Below, piece by piece: positions 26,063 to 35,222 of a stretch of DNA of 64,000 nucleotides. The stretch spans positions 868,001 to 932,000 of the forward strand of contig NZ_AP022560.1 of assembly GCF_010726085.1 (NCBI RefSeq). Reading direction: 5' to 3'. How positions within the stretch are numbered: the first letter of the stretch is position 1; each line of letters starts with the position of its first letter. The position numbers were made by a program, and so were the translations under genes. The notes below the pieces were generated by a model that had not been told where the DNA came from, searched no databases, and saw only the letters and a list, made by a program, of their open reading frames with translations. Source of the DNA: Mycolicibacterium moriokaense (GTDB lineage: Bacteria; Actinomycetota; Actinomycetes; Mycobacteriales; Mycobacteriaceae).

Positions 26063-27153
26063 CGGCTGCGTGCGAACTCTTCGGCGATGATGTCCACGAA
26101 ACGGTCGACGTCCTCAGGTGTGGTGTCCCACGCGGTCATCCATCTGATCTCGCCGCGGGCGCGGTCCCAGTCGTAGAACCGAACCCTCTCCCGGATCCGG
26201 TCGGCCACCTCGGTCGGCAGCGTCGCGAAGATGGCGTTCGCCTGGCTGTCCTGGGTGAAGGCGAGACCGCGCAGCGTGCCGTCCGCGATGCCCGCCTCCA
26301 GCGCAGTACGCAGGCGTTGTGTCATCGCGTTCGCGTGTGCGGCGCTGCGCAGACCCAAATCGTCTTCGAAAAGAGCGAGCAGTTGTGCCGACGCGAACCG
26401 CATCTTGCTCGCGAGCTGCATGGTCAGCTTGCGCAGGAACACCAGTCCGCTGGAGCCATCCGGGTCGAGTACCACCACGGCCTCGGCGCCGAGCAGTCCG
26501 TTCTTGGTGCCTCCGAGGCTGAGGATGTCGACACCTGCGTCGGTGGTGAATTCGCGGAAGCCGACGCCGAGCGCGGCGGCTGCGTTCCACAGCCGAGCGC
26601 CGTCCATGTGGACGGCCATCCCGTGCTCGTGGGCGAACTCGCACAGTGCGCGCACCTCGTCGGGCGTGTAGACGGTGCCCAGTTCGGTGGCCTGCGTGAT
26701 GCTCACCGCGAGTGGCTGGGCGCGATGTTCGTCGCCCCAGCCCCAGGCTTCGCGGGCGACCAAGTCGGGTGTCAACTTGCCGTCCGCGGTGGGGACGGTG
26801 AGTAGTTTCAATCCGGTCATCCGTTCTGGGGCGCCGGCCTCGTCGGTGTGGATGTGCGCGCTCGACGCCGTCACGACGGCTCCCCAGCGGGGCAGCACGC
26901 TGGTGAGTGCGACGACGTTCGCGCCTGTCCCGTTGAAGACCGGAAACGTCTGGGCGCGCTCGCCGAAGTGGACGCGAATCACGTCTGCAAGGCGTTCGGT
27001 GTAGCTGTCGTCGCCGTAGGCGACCTGGTGCCCGCCGTTGGCGGCGGCAAGCGCGGTCAGCACCTCGGGATGGGCGCCTGCGTAGTTGTCACTAGCGAAG
27101 GCGCGCTGGTCGGGATCGTGGAGGGTGGATATCGACACACCCCGATCCTGCAC
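26059..27153 (-). CDS. Threonine-aldolase-like PLP enzyme
   Basis: 364 residues from a GTG at 27153; a second GTG at 27138 is possible. Fold-type-I beta-eliminating-lyase family: FASDNYAGAHPEV at the N-terminus, HMDGARLWNAA with the cofactor aspartate, and LSLGGTKNG with the Schiff-base lysine. Low-specificity L-threonine aldolases cleave beta-hydroxy amino acids to glycine and an aldehyde. It heads the operon with the GH3 enzyme, an odd pair that suggests work on a glycosylated or hydroxylated amino compound, though coupling alone does not prove that. Confidence 0.88.
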   Translation of the reverse strand: MQDRGVSISTLHDPDQRAFASDNYAGAHPEVLTALAAANGGHQVAYGDDSYTERLADVIRVHFGERAQTFPVFNGTGANVVALTSVLPRWGAVVTASSAHIHTDEAGAPERMTGLKLLTVPTADGKLTPDLVAREAWGWGDEHRAQPLAVSITQATELGTVYTPDEVRALCEFAHEHGMAVHMDGARLWNAAAALGVGFREFTTDAGVDILSLGGTKNGLLGAEAVVVLDPDGSSGLVFLRKLTMQLASKMRFASAQLLALFEDDLGLRSAAHANAMTQRLRTALEAGIADGTLRGLAFTQDSQANAIFATLPTEVADRIRERVRFYDWDRARGEIRWMTAWDTTPEDVDRFVDIIAEEFARSR

Positions 27154-27214
27154 CCGATGACTATGACGGCGCTGAGAGGTCTACCGATGACATTGTCCGA
27201 CGTCGGAGGTCTAC

Positions 27215-28273
27215 GTGAGTATGGACACCATGGACCTCCCCCTGCACCCGCCGCTCGAGCCGATGCTCGCCAAAGCCCAGGCCAAGGTGCCGTCCGAGGC
27301 GGGGGTGTGGTCCTACGAGCCGAAATGGGACGGTTTTCGTGCGCTGCTGTTCCGCGACGGCGATGACGTCGTGCTGCAGTCGCGCAATGGCAAGGACCTC
27401 GGCCGGTACTTTCCTGAGCTGCTCGATGCCCTGCTCGACGAGGTGGCACCGCGGTGTGTGCTCGACGGCGAGATCGTCGTGCCGCGCGAGATCGACGGAC
27501 GGATCCGGCTGGACTGGGAGTCGTTGAGCCAACGTGTGCATCCGGCACAGAGCCGGATCAAGATGCTGGCCGAGCAGACGCCCGCGCACTTCGTCGGTTT
27601 CGACGCGCTCGCCACCGGGGACACGTTGCTCATGCGTGAACCGTTCCGGGTGCGTCGGGCCGCGTTGACCGACGCGGTGACCCAGAAGACCTGGTGCCAC
27701 GTCACGCGCACGACCGAAGACCCCGAACAGGGTGCGCAGTGGCTGAAAGAGTTCGAGGGTGCCGGGCTCGACGGGGTCATCGCGAAACGACTGGACGGGA
27801 AGTATCTGCCCGGCAAGCGGGAGATGGTGAAGGTCAAGCACGCCCGCGACGCCGATTGTGTCGCCATGGGATACCGGATCCACAAGAGCGGCGCAGGCGT
27901 TGGGTCGGTGCTGCTCGGTCTCTATCGTGACGACGGTGAACTCCAGATGGTCGGTGGCGCAGCGTCATTCAGCACCAAGGACCGCATCAAGCTGCTCGCC
28001 GACCTCGAACCCCTACGCGAGGGTGACGAGCTGCGCGAGGGTGACCCGAGTCGATGGAACTCCGCGGCCGACAAGCGCTGGATCCCGGTGCGTCCGGAAC
28101 GGGTCTGCGAGGTCGCTTACGACCAGATGGAGGGAAACAGCCTCCACGGCAGGAGGTTCCGGCACGCCGTCAAATTCATCCGCTGGCGCCCCGACCGCGA
28201 ACCGACCAGCTGCACCTTCGATCAGCTCGACGTACCCCTGAACTATGACCTCTACGACGTCATGGAGTCTTGA
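27215..28273 (+). CDS. ligC1: ATP-dependent DNA ligase, LigC type (first paralogue)
   Basis: 352 residues from GTG 27215; ATG codons at 27221 and 27230 are alternatives. The adenylation lysine is Lys37 in YEPKWDGFR, with VLDGEIVV, FVGFDAL, DGVIAKR and VKVKHARDADCV forming the remaining ligase motifs, followed by an OB-fold. It is one base from the PolD1-type gene, matching the Rv3731/Rv3730c and MSMEG_6302/6301 pairing recalled from other mycobacteria. It seals nicks in base-excision or end-joining repair together with the polymerase. Confidence 0.94.
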   Translation: MSMDTMDLPLHPPLEPMLAKAQAKVPSEAGVWSYEPKWDGFRALLFRDGDDVVLQSRNGKDLGRYFPELLDALLDEVAPRCVLDGEIVVPREIDGRIRLDWESLSQRVHPAQSRIKMLAEQTPAHFVGFDALATGDTLLMREPFRVRRAALTDAVTQKTWCHVTRTTEDPEQGAQWLKEFEGAGLDGVIAKRLDGKYLPGKREMVKVKHARDADCVAMGYRIHKSGAGVGSVLLGLYRDDGELQMVGGAASFSTKDRIKLLADLEPLREGDELREGDPSRWNSAADKRWIPVRPERVCEVAYDQMEGNSLHGRRFRHAVKFIRWRPDREPTSCTFDQLDVPLNYDLYDVMES

Positions 28274-28274
28274 G

Positions 28275-29324
28275 ATGGCAACGCCCGCAGAAGAACTCGA
28301 TGTCGACGGCGTCAAGGTTCGGTTCACCAATCCGGACAAGATCTACTATCCGAAGCTGGGTAAAGAGGGTACGAAGCGCAAGCTGGTCGAGTACTACCTG
28401 GCCGTCGCGTCGGGTCCGATGCTCGCCGCGCTGCGGGACCGGCCCACGCATCTGCAGCGCTTCCCCGACGGCATCGAGGGCGAGGAGATCTACCAGAAAC
28501 GCGTACCGCAGAAGCATCCCGACTATCTCGAGACCTGCGTGGTGACCTTCCCGTCGGGCCGGACGGCCGACGCGCTCAAGGTCACCCACCCGTCGGCGAT
28601 CATCTGGGCCGCACAGATGGGCACGATCACGCTGCATCCCTGGCAGGTGCGCTGCCCCGACACCGAGCACCCCGACGAACTCCGCATCGATCTAGATCCG
28701 CAGCCCGGCACCGGATTCGTCGAGGCCCGCACGGTCGCGGTGGATGTCCTCAAACCGTTGCTCGATGAGCTCGGTCTGGTCGGTTATCCGAAGACGTCGG
28801 GCGGACGCGGGGTGCACATCTTTTTGCGGATCAAGACCGATTGGGACTTCATCGCGGTGCGCCGTGCGGGAATCGCATTGGCGCGCGAGGTAGAACGACG
28901 GGCGCCGGACGCGGTCACGACGTCGTGGTGGAAGGAGGAACGTGGGCAGCGGATCTTCATCGACTATAACCAGAACGCCCGCGATCGCACCTTCGCGTCG
29001 GCGTACTCGGCGCGCAAGACCCCGATCGCGACGGTGTCGACTCCGCTGAGCTGGGACGAACTGCGCGAGGCCGATCCCGACGACTACACCATCTCGACGG
29101 TGCCGGATTTCATTGCGGGACGGCCGGATCCGTGGGCTGACATCGATTCGGTCAAGCAGTCGATCGAGCCCCTGTTGGAGATGGTTCGCGCCGACGAGAA
29201 GGAGCGCGGCCTCGGCGATCTGCCGTACCCGCCGAACTATCCGAAGATGCCGGGGGAGCCGCCCCGTGTCCAGCCGAGCAAGAAGGTTGCCTCCCACTGG
29301 GACGCCGAGGGCAACCGGGTTTAG
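28275..29324 (+). CDS. polD1: LigD-like primase-polymerase (PolD1 / Prim-PolC)
   Basis: 349 residues, a stand-alone archaeo-eukaryotic-primase-type polymerase domain like that of LigD. The catalytic metal-binding pair is in RIDLDPQPG, the conserved histidine in TSGGRGVHIFL, and the third acidic residue in FIDYNQNARDRT. It adds ribonucleotides or fills short gaps during repair. The ATG follows the ligC1 stop by 1 bp, so both are produced together. No nuclease or ligase domain is attached. Confidence 0.94.
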   Translation: MATPAEELDVDGVKVRFTNPDKIYYPKLGKEGTKRKLVEYYLAVASGPMLAALRDRPTHLQRFPDGIEGEEIYQKRVPQKHPDYLETCVVTFPSGRTADALKVTHPSAIIWAAQMGTITLHPWQVRCPDTEHPDELRIDLDPQPGTGFVEARTVAVDVLKPLLDELGLVGYPKTSGGRGVHIFLRIKTDWDFIAVRRAGIALAREVERRAPDAVTTSWWKEERGQRIFIDYNQNARDRTFASAYSARKTPIATVSTPLSWDELREADPDDYTISTVPDFIAGRPDPWADIDSVKQSIEPLLEMVRADEKERGLGDLPYPPNYPKMPGEPPRVQPSKKVASHWDAEGNRV

Positions 29325-29474
29325 CGACGTGTAGCCGGGCTTGGCAATATTTACGTCGGGGAAATGCCAGCTGGGGGAGAATCGTTCACGTAGGTATGCC
29401 CGTTGGGGTTTCATTGTCTACGTGGTTCTGCAGGCCTGCATGAACCTGGGGGGCCAGAAAGGCGTGTAAACGTC

Positions 29475-30341
29475 ATGACGGAAAATCTGACACCGCACTT
29501 CGCCGAGGTGCAGGCCCACTACGACCTGTCTGACGACTTCTTCCGGCTGTTTCTCGACAAGACAATGACCTACAGCTGTGCCTACTTTGATCGGCTGCGC
29601 GATATCCCGTTGGAAGAGGCGCAGATCGCAAAGATGGATTTATCGTTGCGCAAGCTGGGTTTGCGGGCCGGTATGACGCTGCTGGACATCGGCTGCGGCT
29701 GGGGGTCGACGCTGCGTCGGGCGGTCGAGAAGTACGACGTCAACGTCGTCGGCCTGACCCTGTCGAAGCACCAGGCCGCCCATGTGCAGAAGGTCTTCGA
29801 CGAGATCGACACCACGCGCACCCTGCGGGTGCTGTTGCACGGCTGGGAAGAGTTCGACGAGCCCGTCGACCGGATCGTTTCCATCGGCGCCTTCGAGCAT
29901 TTCGGATACGACCGTTACGACGACTTCTTCGCGATGGCCCACCGGGTGCTGCCCGACGACGGTGTGATGCTGCTGCACACGATCACGATGCTGACTCCGC
30001 AGCAGATCGTCGACCGCGGGCTGGTCATGGATGAAGAGATGACAAGCTTCAATGAATTCATCGCCACCGAGATCTTCCCAGGCGGCCAGCTGCCCGCCAT
30101 CGAGATCGTCGAGTTCCACGCGTCGAAGATGGGCTTCAACATCGCGCGCAGGCAGTCGCTTCAGCTGCATTACGCCAGAACTCTCGACCATTGGGCGGCG
30201 GCGCTGGAGGCACATCATGACGAGGCCGTGCAGATCCAGTCCGAAGAGGTGTACCAGCGGTATATGCGCTACCTGACCGGATGCGCCGATGCGTTCCGGG
30301 CCGGCTTCATCGACGTCAACCAGTTCACGCTGAAGAAATAG
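29475..30341 (+). CDS. Mycolic-acid-type SAM methyltransferase (CmaA/MmaA/UmaA family)
   Basis: 288 residues, the length usual for this family. The SAM-binding motif LLDIGCGWGS is at residues about 68-77, followed by GLTLSKHQ and GWEEFDEPVDRIVSIGAFEHFG. The C-terminal HYARTLDHWAAALEA and GCADAFRAGFIDVNQFTLKK are hallmark segments. It transfers a methyl or methylene group to double bonds of meromycolic or other fatty acyl chains, making cyclopropane, methoxy precursor or methyl branches; which one cannot be told from sequence alone. The ATG at 29475 has a 150-bp upstream region that includes its own promoter. Confidence 0.9.
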   Translation: MTENLTPHFAEVQAHYDLSDDFFRLFLDKTMTYSCAYFDRLRDIPLEEAQIAKMDLSLRKLGLRAGMTLLDIGCGWGSTLRRAVEKYDVNVVGLTLSKHQAAHVQKVFDEIDTTRTLRVLLHGWEEFDEPVDRIVSIGAFEHFGYDRYDDFFAMAHRVLPDDGVMLLHTITMLTPQQIVDRGLVMDEEMTSFNEFIATEIFPGGQLPAIEIVEFHASKMGFNIARRQSLQLHYARTLDHWAAALEAHHDEAVQIQSEEVYQRYMRYLTGCADAFRAGFIDVNQFTLKK

Positions 30342-30396
30342 AGCGTTTCGTCCGATAGCGTTGTGACAGAACGGCTTAGCCCAACGTCGGACTCGT

Positions 30397-32610
30397 CTAG
30401 TTGCCGGTGCGCTGGACCTGCGAGTCGAAATCGCTGTTGAACGGGCAACTGCCGGTGAGGGTGTAGTGCCCGGTCCCGGTAAGCAACGTGATCGGGTCCT
30501 GCGCTGGGGTCGGCAGTGGGTACTGCAACGTGATCTCGCGGTGAGCCGGGCCGCCGTCCTTGCACGTTGAGTCCGACGACCGGTTGGCCAGCACCCACTG
30601 GTTCTTCTCGAACACGAGGATCTTGACGTCGGTCGGATTGAACCAATAGCTCAGGCAACGGTCGCCGGTGCGCAGGCAGTACGTCTGGATGTCGAAGTTC
30701 ACTTCGGCGCTGCGGTTGCCGTCCTTGTAGGTGTCGACCTCCTGGTAGCGGCCATACAACGCCTGCGCGGGCGAGGCCACGCGAGGGGGCAGGGTGGCGG
30801 GGTCGACGATGGACACGCCCTCGGTGGCGTCTCCGGTGCGGGTGAACGTGACAGGCCGGTTGCTGGCGCAGTTGGGGTTCGTCGACCGGACGATGAACTC
30901 GCCTTTCAGTGACCCGTCGGGCTGCGATTGCAGTGATAGTGATTCCCAGATCTCTGTCGAGCCGGCGCCCTGGCACGTCGCCTGTTTGGCGCTCACCGAC
31001 TCCCAACGATCGTCCACCTCGTCGAGCACCAATGACGTTGCCGAGCTGAGAGATCCGTTGGTCTTCGCCGCGCTCGCCACGCAGGGGCGGCCATCGTCGC
31101 AGGCCGATTTGATCACCCAGGTCTCGCTGCCACCCGAGGCGCCCTGGAACGGCTGGCCATTGGGCTGGGTGGGGGCACCGAACTGGGCGGCGAAGGTGCC
31201 GTTCAGCCCCGCACCCGGGGGTGTGCCGTTGGGGGCGGGCTCTTCGTCTCCGCTGAGGACGATGAGGATGGTCGCGACGGCGGCGACGATCATCACGATC
31301 GCCACCGGAACGATCACCGCGGTGCGTCGGTACCAGGGCCAGAGCGCATCGTCGTCGGCGCCCTTCTCTGGTGGGGATCCCTCGCGGCGCTGGACCGGCT
31401 GAGCCTGGGTCGGTGCGGCCGCGTTCTCGGCATGCACGGCGGGTGCACCAAGATGCGTTGGCGCCCAGGCCTTTTCAACGTGGTCGGGGGTGCCGGCCTG
31501 CGTCGGCGCCCACGGGGGCTGCAGTCCCTGGTCGGCCGGTTGGGCTTGCGTTGGCGCCCAGGCCTTTTCGACGTGGTCGGGGGTACCCGCCTGCGTCGGC
31601 GCCCACTGCGGCGACGTCTGCTCGGCGGGTCGCGCCTGCGTGGGCTCCGACCCGGGGTCGAACTTCTCGGCCGGCCGGGTCTGCTTTGGGTTCCAATTCT
31701 TTACGGTGTCCTCATCCACGAAGGCCCGTGTCTCCGCGGCCGGTGCGGCCCCGGCGGCGGTCGGCACCGAACCCGGTTTGACCGGCCGCGTCTGTGCGCC
31801 TTTCGTGAGCGCTTCCCGTGCGGCGCGGGCCATCTCGGTCGTCGTTTCGAAGCGGTCTTCCGGGTCCTTGGCCATACCGGCGGCGATCACAGCATCGAGT
31901 TCCGCCGGAACCCCGGGAATCTTCTTCGACACCCGCGGTGGCGGAGCGGTGAGATGGCCGGCGATCTGCTGCTCCACACTCTCGCCGGGGAACGGTCGGC
32001 TGGAGGTGAGGCATTCGTAGAGCACGCAGGTCAATGCGTAGATGTCCGAACGGGTATCGCTCTGACCGGTGGTGAAGCGCTCGGGCGCCATGTACGGCCA
32101 TGTGCCGACGACGTTGCCGGTGGCCGTCAGCTTCGTCTCACCGGTTGCGCGCGCGATGCCGAAATCGATCAGATACGAGAAATCGTCCTCGGCGACGAGG
32201 ATGTTGGACGGCTTCACGTCGCGATGCACTAGCCCGATCTTGTGCGCTGCGTTGAGCGCCGACGCGATCTGCTCGATGATCTTCACCGCTCGGGCGGGCT
32301 CCATCGGGCCTTTGGACAGCACATGTTCGAGGTCCTGGCCCTCGATCAGTCGCATGTCCACATACAGTCGGCCGTCGATCTCGCCGAAGTTGTGGATCGG
32401 GACGACGTGCGGGTTGCTCAGTCCCGCAGCGGCGAACGCCTCATGCCGGAACCGCTGCTCGAAGACGGGATCGGTGGCCATCTGTGCGGGAAGCACCTTC
32501 ACCGCCACTACCCGCCGGGTCGCGGTGTCGAACGCCTTCCACACCTCACCCATGCCGCCGCGGCCGATCAACTCGACGAGGCGGTACCTACCGAAGGGCG
32601 TGCCCTCCAC
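30397..32610 (-). CDS. Receptor-type Ser/Thr protein kinase with repeated linker
   Basis: 737 residues from the GTG at 32610, which follows an AGGAGG ribosome site; the upstream TTG at 32634 is not preferred. Cytoplasmic kinase domain (residues about 8-265): GRGGMGEVW glycine loop, VAVKVL lysine, LVHRDVKPSN catalytic loop, IDFGIAR in place of DFG-LA. A Pro/Thr/Ala linker holds tandem WAPTQAGTPDHVEKAWAPT units. One transmembrane helix (about 440-462) leads to a 270-residue extracellular sensor region with several cysteines, of the PknE/PknH/PknJ general plan. The sensor resembles the small secreted protein at 6146 in its short SETWVI and C-DDGRPC motifs. Ligand unknown. Confidence 0.93.
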   Translation of the reverse strand: MEGTPFGRYRLVELIGRGGMGEVWKAFDTATRRVVAVKVLPAQMATDPVFEQRFRHEAFAAAGLSNPHVVPIHNFGEIDGRLYVDMRLIEGQDLEHVLSKGPMEPARAVKIIEQIASALNAAHKIGLVHRDVKPSNILVAEDDFSYLIDFGIARATGETKLTATGNVVGTWPYMAPERFTTGQSDTRSDIYALTCVLYECLTSSRPFPGESVEQQIAGHLTAPPPRVSKKIPGVPAELDAVIAAGMAKDPEDRFETTTEMARAAREALTKGAQTRPVKPGSVPTAAGAAPAAETRAFVDEDTVKNWNPKQTRPAEKFDPGSEPTQARPAEQTSPQWAPTQAGTPDHVEKAWAPTQAQPADQGLQPPWAPTQAGTPDHVEKAWAPTHLGAPAVHAENAAAPTQAQPVQRREGSPPEKGADDDALWPWYRRTAVIVPVAIVMIVAAVATILIVLSGDEEPAPNGTPPGAGLNGTFAAQFGAPTQPNGQPFQGASGGSETWVIKSACDDGRPCVASAAKTNGSLSSATSLVLDEVDDRWESVSAKQATCQGAGSTEIWESLSLQSQPDGSLKGEFIVRSTNPNCASNRPVTFTRTGDATEGVSIVDPATLPPRVASPAQALYGRYQEVDTYKDGNRSAEVNFDIQTYCLRTGDRCLSYWFNPTDVKILVFEKNQWVLANRSSDSTCKDGGPAHREITLQYPLPTPAQDPITLLTGTGHYTLTGSCPFNSDFDSQVQRTGN
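31454..31605. repeat. Direct repeat of 59 bp, 93 bp apart, inside the kinase linker
   Basis: Copies at 31454-31512 and 31547-31605 differ at about three bases. They encode the 31-residue linker period WAPTQAGTPDHVEKA..., so copy number can change without loss of frame. Confidence 0.85.
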
Positions 32611-33085
32611 TACGCCTCCTGGTGACTGCGGCAAACCAGCGGGTTCTCAGTCTTCACGATCGGGCAGCCGCCCGGTCCCGTATTAGAGATTGAAGTGACC
32701 GTCGGCATACCGCAACCCTTTCCCGAAGCGCTGCGATGTGACGTCAGGCGCGTAGCTAGCCGGACTATTCCTTGAGGACGCAAGGCAACCCCGCATGTCG
32801 GCGATCGCATCCCGGCCAGGATGCCATCAGACGTCCAAATTTGCTGATTTCGATGAATCCGTGGCAGGACCCGCCGCGACCTGCGAGAATTCCACGATCT
32901 GGAGCGTTCGGGGGAACACCAGCTTGAAGGGGGTGGCTGATGTCGGTGCCCCGCCGGTCCCACGCGGGTCCGTCGACATCCGTTGTGCCGCCTTCATTTG
33001 TTGCCGACGCCGGTGTCTGGCTCGCGCCGTCGGCAATCGGTTCCACGCCTGACCGCCAGCACACCAGTTTTGAGAGAGAACGACG
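32611..33085. other. Intergenic stretch between divergent kinase and mucin-like genes
   Basis: About 475 bases without a convincing gene. Short frames in it lack ribosome sites and family features. It must hold the divergent promoters of the kinase and the mucin-like gene, but no clear -10/-35 pair or hairpin stands out. Confidence 0.5.
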
Positions 33086-34693
33086 ATGCAAGATTCACGT
33101 GGTGTTCGACGTGCTCGCGGCGTAGCCGTCGCGGTGGCGTCCGTCGCAGCCGTCTCGTCGACCGCGCTGGGCGCCGCATCGTTTCCCGCTCTCGCACAAC
33201 CCGTCGATGAGACGACGGTCGTGGAAACCCCGTACGTGCCTACCGAAGAGGTCGCGACGGCGCCGCCGGTCGTCGAGGCGCCGCCAGTAATCGAGATACC
33301 GACCGCTGCGCCGCCGGTGGTGCCGCAGGCGCCGGTGCAGACCCCGGTGCCGGTAGAGACTCAAGCACCTGTGGAGACTCAAGTAGAGACGGAGGCGCCC
33401 GTCGTGACAACGACTGCGGCGCCGCCGGTTACGGCTGAATCCGAACCGGCGACGACGAGCGCGGCCCCCGCGACGACGGAAGCGGTGACCACTGCGACGA
33501 CGGCGGCGACCACCCCGGCGACGACAGCGGCGACCACAGGTGCCACCTCGACCGCCGCGACCACCTCGACCGCCACCACGTCAGCCCCGTCGACAACTCC
33601 CAGCAGTTCAGCGGCGCTGGAGACGACCTCCACATCGGCGCCCAGTGGCACCAGCACATCCGAGACCGACGCCAGCACCTCGGTGTCGGAAGAGGCCACG
33701 TCGGGTGAGACGACCACGGGCACCACGGAGCAGGTCGGCGGAACCACCGTCGAAGACTCCGGAAGCATCGAACCGGCCGCGGGCGTCACCACGACGCCCG
33801 AACCGCAACGGGTGGAAGCGCTGCCCGAGAACATCGAGCGCGCGATGAACGCCAAGGCGGTCGAGGAGGTTCCGCCGCCTGCGCCGCCCGAGGAGATCGA
33901 CAAGCTCAAGAATCTGATCCTGTCGCCGGACGGGAGCACCGACGGTGCGAGCACCCCGACCAGCGCCAGCCTCGCGGCCGTCGAACAGAAAGTGCTGCAA
34001 TGGCAGCCGGACTGGGTGCAGTACGACAAGTACTACCGGCCGTTGATCTCCAATCCGTACCCCGATCCGCTCCAGATCGTCTACGACGTCGGGGGCGTAC
34101 CGCGGACGCTGGTGATCGAGCCGTTCGGGCGCATCGTCACCGAGGTGCGCGATCTCGGCTCGTACAACTTCACCGCGTTGCGGCTCAATTTGCTCGGCAT
34201 CCCCATCGACATCGCGGTCGGCAACTTCTTCGGCGGCGGGTATCTCCCGGCGCCTGGGCAGCCGCCGCCACCGCCGCCACCGCCGGTGCGCACCCTGACC
34301 GACGTTCCCGTTCAGGTCAAGTACACCGACGCGACCTACCGGCCGATCGTGGTCCGCAGGGTCGTCGATGTCGGTCCCGACCCCTCGCAGGGCGGTGCCC
34401 ACAAGGTGCTTCTCGACGGCGTGACGCCCGCGTGGGGTGAATGGAAACAGAACGAGCAGGGCGTGCCCCAGTTCGAGGTGCACCAGACCCAGAGCTTCCC
34501 GGGCATGGAGGCACCTGCGGAAGGCCCGCTGCCGGGCGACTACGACCTGCAGCTGGTCAGCGATTCCAAGCCCACGGGTCTGAGCGGCAGGGACATCACC
34601 CTCATCGTGGCGGCGGTGATGGCGGCGGCGGTCGGCATCGGCGCGATCGTCCTGACGGTCTTCCTCGGAAAGCGGCGGCGTCCCCAGCATTGA
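33086..34693 (+). CDS. Mucin-like envelope protein with C-terminal membrane anchor
   Basis: 535 residues. Residues 1-38 are a Sec signal ending ALAQ. Residues about 40-245 are almost only Pro, Thr, Ser, Ala, Val and Glu, with long Thr/Ala runs, a mucin-like stalk that mycobacterial Pmt could O-mannosylate. Residues about 300-480 form two related modules, each with a YRP-type motif (KYYRPLISN and ATYRPIVVR), joined by a run of eight prolines. One transmembrane helix (about 507-529) and a basic tail KRRRPQH end the protein, so it is membrane-anchored without an LPXTG motif. Function unknown; adhesion or wall spacing is a guess. The small neighbour 24 bp downstream may be co-expressed. Confidence 0.85.
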   Translation: MQDSRGVRRARGVAVAVASVAAVSSTALGAASFPALAQPVDETTVVETPYVPTEEVATAPPVVEAPPVIEIPTAAPPVVPQAPVQTPVPVETQAPVETQVETEAPVVTTTAAPPVTAESEPATTSAAPATTEAVTTATTAATTPATTAATTGATSTAATTSTATTSAPSTTPSSSAALETTSTSAPSGTSTSETDASTSVSEEATSGETTTGTTEQVGGTTVEDSGSIEPAAGVTTTPEPQRVEALPENIERAMNAKAVEEVPPPAPPEEIDKLKNLILSPDGSTDGASTPTSASLAAVEQKVLQWQPDWVQYDKYYRPLISNPYPDPLQIVYDVGGVPRTLVIEPFGRIVTEVRDLGSYNFTALRLNLLGIPIDIAVGNFFGGGYLPAPGQPPPPPPPPVRTLTDVPVQVKYTDATYRPIVVRRVVDVGPDPSQGGAHKVLLDGVTPAWGEWKQNEQGVPQFEVHQTQSFPGMEAPAEGPLPGDYDLQLVSDSKPTGLSGRDITLIVAAVMAAAVGIGAIVLTVFLGKRRRPQH

Positions 34694-34717
34694 CGAAAAC
34701 TCGGGTTAAGTAGGTAC

Positions 34718-35173
34718 ATGCGAGTTTCGTCGACCGCGCGAAAGTGGTTCGCGGTCCTGGCGCTTTCTGCCATCGTCGCAAGTGGTGTGGGCGTCGCGGC
34801 CATGATGATCTTCGGAAGCCTGGGTGCGCCGAAGCCGTCGCAGCGGGACGCGACACCGCGCTCGACGCTGGTGCCCGCACCGCCGAAGGTGCCGACCCCG
34901 TTTGAATTCACCGTCGCGGTGAATGTCACCGAGCAGACCTGTGTGCCGGCCGGGTCGTGTACGTACAAGTACACGATCCAGCCGAAATACATTGGGCTGC
35001 ACCCACTGCCGGAGACACCGTTCACGGTGTTCTACGAGGTGGTCGGCGGCGATGCACCCCAGAAGGGCGAGTTCACCGTCGAGAAGGACCAGGCGCAGAT
35101 CCTGACCGACGTCGTCGTCCAGGGCCCGCCGGGCGCGCAGCTGCAGGCCCACGTCATGAGTGTGAGCGGCTGA
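34718..35173 (+). CDS. Small membrane-anchored secreted protein
   Basis: 151 residues: basic N-terminus, one hydrophobic helix (residues about 10-33) acting as signal or anchor, a Pro-rich linker and a beta-rich domain with one cysteine pair (EQTCVPAGSCTYKY). The domain reads FEFTVAVNVTEQTC to the end, perhaps an immunoglobulin-like fold. It follows the mucin-like gene in the same direction and is probably made with it. No family is recognised. Confidence 0.8.
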   Translation: MRVSSTARKWFAVLALSAIVASGVGVAAMMIFGSLGAPKPSQRDATPRSTLVPAPPKVPTPFEFTVAVNVTEQTCVPAGSCTYKYTIQPKYIGLHPLPETPFTVFYEVVGGDAPQKGEFTVEKDQAQILTDVVVQGPPGAQLQAHVMSVSG

Positions 35174-35222
35174 ATTTTGCGGTTCTGACCCACGGTGCGG
35201 TGGGTGGTCGCATTGTTGCCCT

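Noticed and set aside
27176..27214. Direct repeat GAGGTCTAC, 30 bp apart, upstream of ligC1
   Set aside because: Only 9 bp long and two copies; could be chance, and no regulator is linked.
33400..33780. Repetitive sequence in the mucin-like gene considered as a DNA satellite or CRISPR
   Set aside because: It has no fixed unit length or spacers; the repetitiveness comes from Thr/Ala codon usage.
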